From: Opitutaceae bacterium
Lineage (GTDB): Bacteria > Verrucomicrobiota > Verrucomicrobiia > Opitutales > Opitutaceae
DNA: 64,000 nucleotides
Assembly: GCA_016794785.1 (NCBI GenBank)
Contig: JAEUHC010000027.1
Location: 124,001 to 188,000, forward strand
Direction of reading: 5' to 3'
A program made the translations under genes and the position numbers. This document shows, piece after piece, positions 59,828-64,000 of the stretch (position 1 is the first letter of the stretch; the number at the start of each line of letters is the position of its first letter). Below the pieces are notes generated by a model, which saw only the letters and a list, made by a program, of their open reading frames with translations, was not told the DNA's origin and searched no databases.

Positions 59828-61120
59828 CTACGCCGTGATTTTTCCGCCGTCGAAGACGATGCGGCCGCCGACGATCGTGGTCTTGACGCGACCGGTGAGC
59901 GTCTGGCCGGACCAAGGGGAATTGATCGACTTGCTGAAGCCCGCCTTGGCGTCGTAGCGCCACTTTTCCGCGGGATCGAAGAGGCAAACATCGCCGGCGG
60001 TGCCGGGCGTGAGCGTCCCGCCGGGGAGCTTCATCAGTTCGGCGGGCCGGCGGGTCATGAGATCGACGACGAAGGGCAGCTTGAATTTGTTTTGCCGCAC
60101 GAGGACATCGAGCGTGACGGACAGCGCGGTCTCGAGGCCGAGGATGCCGTTGGGCGCGTAGTCGAATTCCTTGTCCTTTTCGTAGTCGGTGTGCGGCGCG
60201 TGGTCCGTGGCGATGATGTCGAGCGTGCCGTCACGCAGGCCGGCGATGAGCGCCACCCGATCCTCCTCGGTGCGCAGAGGCGGGTTCATCTTGAAGTTGG
60301 TGTCGTAGGTCGCGAGCGCATCGTCGGTGAGCGCGATGTGGTGCGGCGTGGCCTCGGCGCTGATGCGCGCACCGCGCTGCTTCGCCCGGCGGATGACATC
60401 GACGGAGAACTTCGAGGAGATGTGCTGCAGGTGGATGTGCGCACCGGTGTATTCCGAGAGGATGACGTTGCGCGCGACGATCAGATCCTCGGCGGCGTTG
60501 GGCCAGCCGCGGAGGCCGAGGCGCGTCGAGACGATGCCCTCGTTCATCACGGCGCCCTGGGTCATGGAATGATCCTGGCAGTGATCCATGACAGGCAGGT
60601 CGAACATCTTCGCGTATTCGACGGCCCGGCGCATTAGGTCGTTGGACTGCACGCAGTCGCCGTCGTCGGTGATGGCGACGACGCCGGCCCGCTTGAGCGA
60701 GCCGATGGGCGCGAGGGTCTGGCCCTTCATCCCGACCGTGATGCAGCCGGTGGGATAGACGCGGATGATCGCGTCGCGCGCGACGACATCCTTCATGAGC
60801 TGGATGGTGCCGGAGTTGTCGGCGACGGGCGAAGTGTTGGGCATCATCACCACGGTGGTGAATCCGCCCGCGGCCGCGGCGCGCGAGCCGGTGCCGATCG
60901 TTTCCTTGTGGGTCTGGCCCGGCTCACGGAAGTGGACGTGGATATCGACGAGGCCGGGACAGGCGACGAGGCCGCGGGCGTCGATTTTCCTGGCGCGTTT
61001 TTTGTCCGCGGCCGAGAGCGAGGCGACGAACTTGCCGTCGCGCACAAACACATCGCCGGCGGCGTCGCGTTTGGCGGCGGGGTCGATGACGCGGGCGTTA
61101 TTGATCCAGAGAATCGGCAT
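59828..61120 (-). CDS. pyrC: Dihydroorotase
   Basis: PyrC cyclises N-carbamoyl-aspartate to dihydroorotate, the third step of de novo pyrimidine synthesis. The 430-residue class I enzyme has the metal site DIHVHFREPGQTHKET, the catalytic TTVVMMPNTSPVAD, DHCQDHSM, HIHLQHISSKFSVDVIRRAK, ISAEATPHHIALTDD and IIATDHAPHTDYEKD; the final domain has PGTAGDVCLFDP. All ligands appear intact. It follows pyrB with 9 bases between and is followed by the CPBP gene. The position after pyrB is the usual pyrR-pyrB-pyrC order. Confidence 0.95.
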   Translation of the reverse strand: MPILWINNARVIDPAAKRDAAGDVFVRDGKFVASLSAADKKRARKIDARGLVACPGLVDIHVHFREPGQTHKETIGTGSRAAAAGGFTTVVMMPNTSPVADNSGTIQLMKDVVARDAIIRVYPTGCITVGMKGQTLAPIGSLKRAGVVAITDDGDCVQSNDLMRRAVEYAKMFDLPVMDHCQDHSMTQGAVMNEGIVSTRLGLRGWPNAAEDLIVARNVILSEYTGAHIHLQHISSKFSVDVIRRAKQRGARISAEATPHHIALTDDALATYDTNFKMNPPLRTEEDRVALIAGLRDGTLDIIATDHAPHTDYEKDKEFDYAPNGILGLETALSVTLDVLVRQNKFKLPFVVDLMTRRPAELMKLPGGTLTPGTAGDVCLFDPAEKWRYDAKAGFSKSINSPWSGQTLTGRVKTTIVGGRIVFDGGKITA

Positions 61121-61129
61121 GGCGCGGGA

Positions 61130-62074
61130 TTATTCGACGGGGGTGACGAGTTCGGGCTGGCCCCCGGCGCAGAGGTAGAGGACGGCCATGCGGACGGCGA
61201 TGCCGTTGCTCACCTGCTCGAGGATCACGCTGCGGTCGCCATCGGCGAGCTCGCTGTCGATCTCGACGCCGCGGTTGATGGGGCCGGGGTGCATGATGAT
61301 CGCGCGGGGGTTGAGCCAGCTCGCGCGCGTCTTGTTGAGGCCGAACATGCCCGTGTATTCGCCGAGGGAGGGAAACAGGCCGGCGGCCTGCCGCTCGTGC
61401 TGGATGCGGAGCAGCATCACGACCTCGGCGTCGGCAAGCGCGGACTTGAGATCGTGCGAGACGCTCACGCCCATGGCCGTGAACCAGTCGGGCACCAGCG
61501 TCGCGGGGCCGACCAGCGTGACGGCGGCTCCGAGCTTGGTGAGCGCATGGATGTTCGAACGGGCGACGCGGCTGAACAAAATGTCGCCGAGGATCACGAC
61601 CTTGCGGCCCCGCAACGACCCGAGGTGCTCCTTCATCGTGAACGTGTCGAGCAGGCCCTGCGTGGGATGTTCGTGCGCGCCGTCGCCCGCGTTGATCACC
61701 GGGATGTCGAGGATGCGAGAGAGGTAGAGCGGGGAGCCGGCGGCGGCGTGCCGGATGACGATCATGTCGGCTTGGAGGGCCTGGATGTTCTCGGCGGTGT
61801 CACGGAGCGTCTCGCCCTTGGTCGTGCTGCTGCTGTTGCCGTCGAGGGAGATGACATCGGCGCTGAGGCGCTTGGCGGCCATGTCGAAGGCCATGCGCGT
61901 GCGCGTGCTGGGCTCGAGGAAGAGATTGACGATGGTCTTGCCGCGGAGCGCGGGGACCTTCTTCACGCTGCGGGTGAGCGTGCGTTTGAAGGCGCTCGCG
62001 GTCGCATGGATCTGGTCGATCTCGGCGAGGGAGAGTTCCTCGACGGTGAGGAGATGGCGGCGGGTCCAGGACAC
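61130..62074 (-). CDS. pyrB: Aspartate carbamoyltransferase catalytic subunit
   Basis: PyrB joins carbamoyl phosphate and aspartate, the committed step of pyrimidine synthesis. The 314-residue protein has FLEPSTRTRMAFDMAAKRL (carbamoyl-phosphate site), PVINAGDGAHEHPTQGLLD, KVVILGDILFSRVARSN, VTLVGPATLVPDWF and NPRAIIMHPGPINRGVEI. Length is normal for a catalytic chain (about 310). No pyrI regulatory subunit is next to it, so the trimer is probably controlled through PyrR rather than by allosteric subunits. It follows pyrR by 23 bases. Confidence 0.96.
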   Translation of the reverse strand: MSWTRRHLLTVEELSLAEIDQIHATASAFKRTLTRSVKKVPALRGKTIVNLFLEPSTRTRMAFDMAAKRLSADVISLDGNSSSTTKGETLRDTAENIQALQADMIVIRHAAAGSPLYLSRILDIPVINAGDGAHEHPTQGLLDTFTMKEHLGSLRGRKVVILGDILFSRVARSNIHALTKLGAAVTLVGPATLVPDWFTAMGVSVSHDLKSALADAEVVMLLRIQHERQAAGLFPSLGEYTGMFGLNKTRASWLNPRAIIMHPGPINRGVEIDSELADGDRSVILEQVSNGIAVRMAVLYLCAGGQPELVTPVE

Positions 62075-62080
62075 GGGGGT

Positions 62081-62108
62081 GATTTGCGATTTGCGATTTA
62101 TGATTTGG
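62081..62108. repeat. Heptamer direct repeat at the pyrR end
   Basis: Four consecutive units GATTTGC, GATTTGC, GATTTAT and GATTTGG run through the pyrR stop codon and the gap to pyrB. They resemble the ATTTGCGATTTGC-type repeats seen in many genomes. Confidence 0.8.
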
Positions 62109-62634
62109 GCGCGGACTTCGCGGGCTCGATGCGGATCGTGTCGCGGCGGGGATCCTGTTGATCGAGGCGGACGACCACTTTTTCCTGAGGGCGGGCGTCG
62201 AGGGCGAGGCCGGTGTAGTCGGCGGCGACGGGCATCAGGCGGCCGGCGCGATCGACGAGGACGGCGAGTTCAACCTTCGCGGGGCGGCCGTGGTCGAAGA
62301 GTTCGTCGAGCGCGGCCTTGACGGTGCGGCCGGAAAAGAGGACGTCGTCGACGAGGATGACGGTCGCGCCCGTGACATCGGCAGGAATCTGTGTGGGGGA
62401 GAATTCCTTGGGGATGGGGTGCCGGCCGATGTCATCGCGGTGAAAGGAAATATCCACCGTGCCGGCGCGGGCCTCCAGGCGGCGCCCGAGGCGGCGGGCC
62501 AGCTCGACGCCGCCATTGGCGATGCCGAGGAGGAGCAGGCGGCGCGGAGTAGCGTGGCGGGCGCGAATGCCGGCGGCGAGCCGCTCAATCGCGGTCTCAA
62601 TCGCGTCGGGATCGATGGTCTTGGCGGTGGGCAC
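62098..62634 (-). CDS. pyrR: Bifunctional pyrimidine operon regulator / uracil phosphoribosyltransferase PyrR
   Basis: PyrR binds pyr mRNA in the presence of UMP and can act as a uracil phosphoribosyltransferase. The chosen start is GTG 62634 (178 residues, PTAKTIDPDAIETAIERLA), since the frame upstream of it looks non-coding. The protein has RRLLLLGIANGGVELARRL, HRDDIGRHPIP and the PRPP loop VILVDDVLFSGRTVKAALDEL, then ELAVLVDRAGRLMPVAADYTG and the C-terminal VVVRLDQQDPRRDTI. It heads the pyrR-pyrB-pyrC operon. The last codons and stop lie in a heptamer repeat (GATTTGC-like) at 62081-62108. Confidence 0.9.
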   Translation of the reverse strand: MPTAKTIDPDAIETAIERLAAGIRARHATPRRLLLLGIANGGVELARRLGRRLEARAGTVDISFHRDDIGRHPIPKEFSPTQIPADVTGATVILVDDVLFSGRTVKAALDELFDHGRPAKVELAVLVDRAGRLMPVAADYTGLALDARPQEKVVVRLDQQDPRRDTIRIEPAKSAPKS

Positions 62635-62710
62635 CGCGTGGGGTTGTGACGCTTGGCGCGGGCGGAGGGAAGGATTTTCTGGCGGCGGCCGGGCGCAAAT
62701 TCCGGACGCA

Positions 62711-62745
62711 AAGAGGCCCCGGCGCCTCACGGCACCGGGGCCCTG
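62711..62745 (-). terminator. Intrinsic terminator-like hairpin between Ig protein and pyrR
   Basis: On the reverse strand GGCCCCGGTGCC pairs with GGCGCCGGGGCC (one G-T pair) around a GTGA tetraloop, followed by TCTTTG. The T-run is short. A second hairpin, CCTGCCGCG with CGCGGCAGG, precedes it at 62754-62779. Both probably end transcription of the Ig-domain gene. Confidence 0.65.
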
Positions 62746-62784
62746 CTTCACCACCTGCCGCGATGCTGCGCGCGGCAGGGAGAA

Positions 62785-64000
62785 TCATGGCACTTCGTAA
62801 ACTTCGACGAGCGCCTCGCCGGTGGCGGGGTTAGCGCCGCCGACCTGGATGGTGTAGTTGGACGGTTCCAGGAGGGATAGCGTGGAGGCGTCGGCACTGC
62901 CGCCTTGGAGCGCGAAGGCGCCCACGTAGGTCTGCGCCTGGAGCATCTCGCCCACGAAGTCGGCGCCGTTCCAGTCGTCGTTGGCGAGCACGGCGCGGGG
63001 AGGCGTGCTGGTGTCGTAGATGGTAAGCGCGGGATCGGTGAGGGTGCCGCCGACGCCGAAGGCCGCCAGGGTGGGGCCGACGCCGCGCACGAGGAAGGTG
63101 CGGGCGCCGACGCCTTGGAGGCTGAAGCCCAGCGTGAGCACGCGGTCGCCGGGGGCGGAAACACTGCGCACGGAGACGTTGGCGAGCTTGGAGGTGGCGG
63201 TCGCGCCGTCCGCGTCGTAAACCTCGATGAGGACGAGGCCACCGGCGGACGGGTTGGCGCTGTCCACTTGGACGCTATAGGGCTTGTTGGCCGGGAGCGT
63301 GATGATCAGGACGGCGTCGTTGCTGTTGCGGGTGAGGGGGAACGCGCCCACTGCGGCCATCGCAGCCTCGGTGGCGGGAGAGCTGTCCCAGTTGTCATTG
63401 CTGTTGAGCCGTATCCCGGTCTCGTTGTCGAAGACCGCGAGCCGCGGGTTGGCCATGAGGCTGGCGGCCGGCAGCCCGAAGGCGGACAACGCGGGCCCCA
63501 CCGCGCGGATCAAAACGCGTTTGGATCCGGCGCCTGCGATGTAGAAACCGGGCGTGACGAGCTGGCCGGGAGCGGCGTCGGCGCGGACCGAGATGTTGCG
63601 GAGCGTGGAGGCCAGAGGATTCAGGCTCACGGTCGAGGCCGCGGAGTTGACCGTGCCGGAGGAGTTGGAGACGCGGCAGAAGTAGGAGCCGGCGTCGGCT
63701 GCGTTCACGTTTTGGCGCAGGATGATGTTCTGGGTCTCGCCGCTCAGGGCCAAGTTGTTGCGGAACCACTGGAAGGAGAGACCGCTGCCTTGCGCCGCGA
63801 CCGCGAGCGCGAACGTCCCGCCCGGCGACACGACTTTGTTGAAGGGTTGCAGCACAATCTGTGGCGCGGAGGCGGACGCAGGCACGCTGAGCGAGCCAGC
63901 GGTGAAGGTCTGCGTGCCGGCGGGATTCGTCACCCGCACGGTGTAGGTGCCGGCGTTGGCGGCGGTGATGGAGTTGACGATGTAAGGGTTGGCGGTCGCA
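62785..64000 (-). CDS. Ig-domain surface protein with duplicated C-terminal module (5' end off window)
   Basis: The reverse frame is open from 64000 to a TGA at 62785 (about 405 residues visible). It starts within one Ig-like domain (NAGTYTVRVTNPAG) and continues with a complete one (SGLSFQWFRNNLALSGET, NAADAGSYFCRVSNSSGTV). Two copies of the C-terminal module follow: TLRNISVRADAAPG, RAVGPALSAFGL and GAFPL; then KLANVSVRSVSAPG, VRGVGPTLAAFGVGG and a final NPATGEALVEVYEVP. The last motif closely matches the end of the propeller protein at 55510 (TTGEALVEIYHLP). This is a large secreted, probably surface-exposed or filament-like protein; its role (adhesion, glycan binding) is inferred. Confidence 0.8.
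   Translation of the reverse strand, partial: ATANPYIVNSITAANAGTYTVRVTNPAGTQTFTAGSLSVPASASAPQIVLQPFNKVVSPGGTFALAVAAQGSGLSFQWFRNNLALSGETQNIILRQNVNAADAGSYFCRVSNSSGTVNSAASTVSLNPLASTLRNISVRADAAPGQLVTPGFYIAGAGSKRVLIRAVGPALSAFGLPAASLMANPRLAVFDNETGIRLNSNDNWDSSPATEAAMAAVGAFPLTRNSNDAVLIITLPANKPYSVQVDSANPSAGGLVLIEVYDADGATATSKLANVSVRSVSAPGDRVLTLGFSLQGVGARTFLVRGVGPTLAAFGVGGTLTDPALTIYDTSTPPRAVLANDDWNGADFVGEMLQAQTYVGAFALQGGSADASTLSLLEPSNYTIQVGGANPATGEALVEVYEVP

Noticed and set aside
58986..59987. Upstream extension of the thiL frame to 651 codons
   Set aside because: The extension runs antisense-like through the CPBP gene in another frame and has shadow composition. ATG 58985 overlaps the CPBP stop and matches the ThiL N-terminus.
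62711..62745. PyrR-type attenuator in front of pyrR
   Set aside because: The loop GTGAGG recalls the PyrR-binding consensus, but the structure is a simple 12-base-pair stem with a GTGA tetraloop, with no internal bulge and no competing antiterminator that I can see. A terminator of the upstream Ig gene explains it.

Overview
The window is high-GC, densely packed bacterial chromosome. It looks like a verrucomicrobial genome, most probably Opitutaceae. This is inferred, not proven: the features behind it are a PVC-type dehydrogenase with a C-terminal haem-c domain, several quinoprotein-like secreted proteins, a recurrent C-terminal module with an L-x-N-[LIV]-S-x-R motif, two CPBP (CAAX-type) proteases, LpxI (so an LPS-bearing outer membrane) and a pyrR-pyrB-pyrC cluster. 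No prophage, CRISPR array, rRNA or plasmid function is visible. Both window edges cut through genes.

Layout. 1-1677: iorAB-like molybdenum hydroxylase (beta subunit truncated by the edge). 1762-3990: one ORF fusing a CPBP protease to ProA. 4067-15347: membrane-anchored SGNH-like protein, PVC dehydrogenase/cytochrome c, a LolD/FtsX-type ABC exporter, an MFS transporter and a PQQ-like propeller protein. 15417-16892: tRNA-Gln, a decayed IS3-family element and tRNA-Ser. 16981-19308: DUF983, tsf, rpsB and an initiator-like tRNA-Met with its own promoter and terminator. 19319-27764: TIM-barrel isomerase, quinoprotein dehydrogenase, Dus, DUF151 nuclease, lpxI and leuS, separated by palindromic repeats. 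27961-30000: an ECF sigma operon with a zinc-finger anti-sigma candidate. 30122-36696: riboflavin synthase, an atypical uracil-DNA glycosylase, and an opgG - unknown membrane protein - opgH set with a phosphodiesterase-like gene. 36807-40129: tig-clpP-clpX, followed by a gap with a strong terminator. 40502-45199: M42 peptidase, hisA, small proteins, rhodanese, O-methyltransferase, Dabb protein.

45250-53458 is the most interesting block. It holds two sensor kinases of NtrB type, a lipoprotein, an ECF sigma factor with a probable anti-sigma/periplasmic-sensor pair, a sigma-54 activator, a textbook -24/-12 promoter directly behind the activator gene, and under that promoter a small secreted coiled-coil protein, followed by an outer-membrane-barrel candidate. 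It reads as a self-contained envelope signalling island whose signal and target are unknown.

53552-64000: a secreted propeller protein, an RGG-rich protein of unknown function whose start codon abuts an intrinsic terminator, and a minus-strand operon pyrR-pyrB-pyrC-CPBP protease-thiL-tsaE. It ends with an Ig-domain surface protein that shares its C-terminal module with the propeller protein. Most genes are translationally coupled through 4-base ATGA overlaps. Start codons were moved downstream from the longest ORF wherever a signal peptide, family alignment or neighbour overlap supported it.
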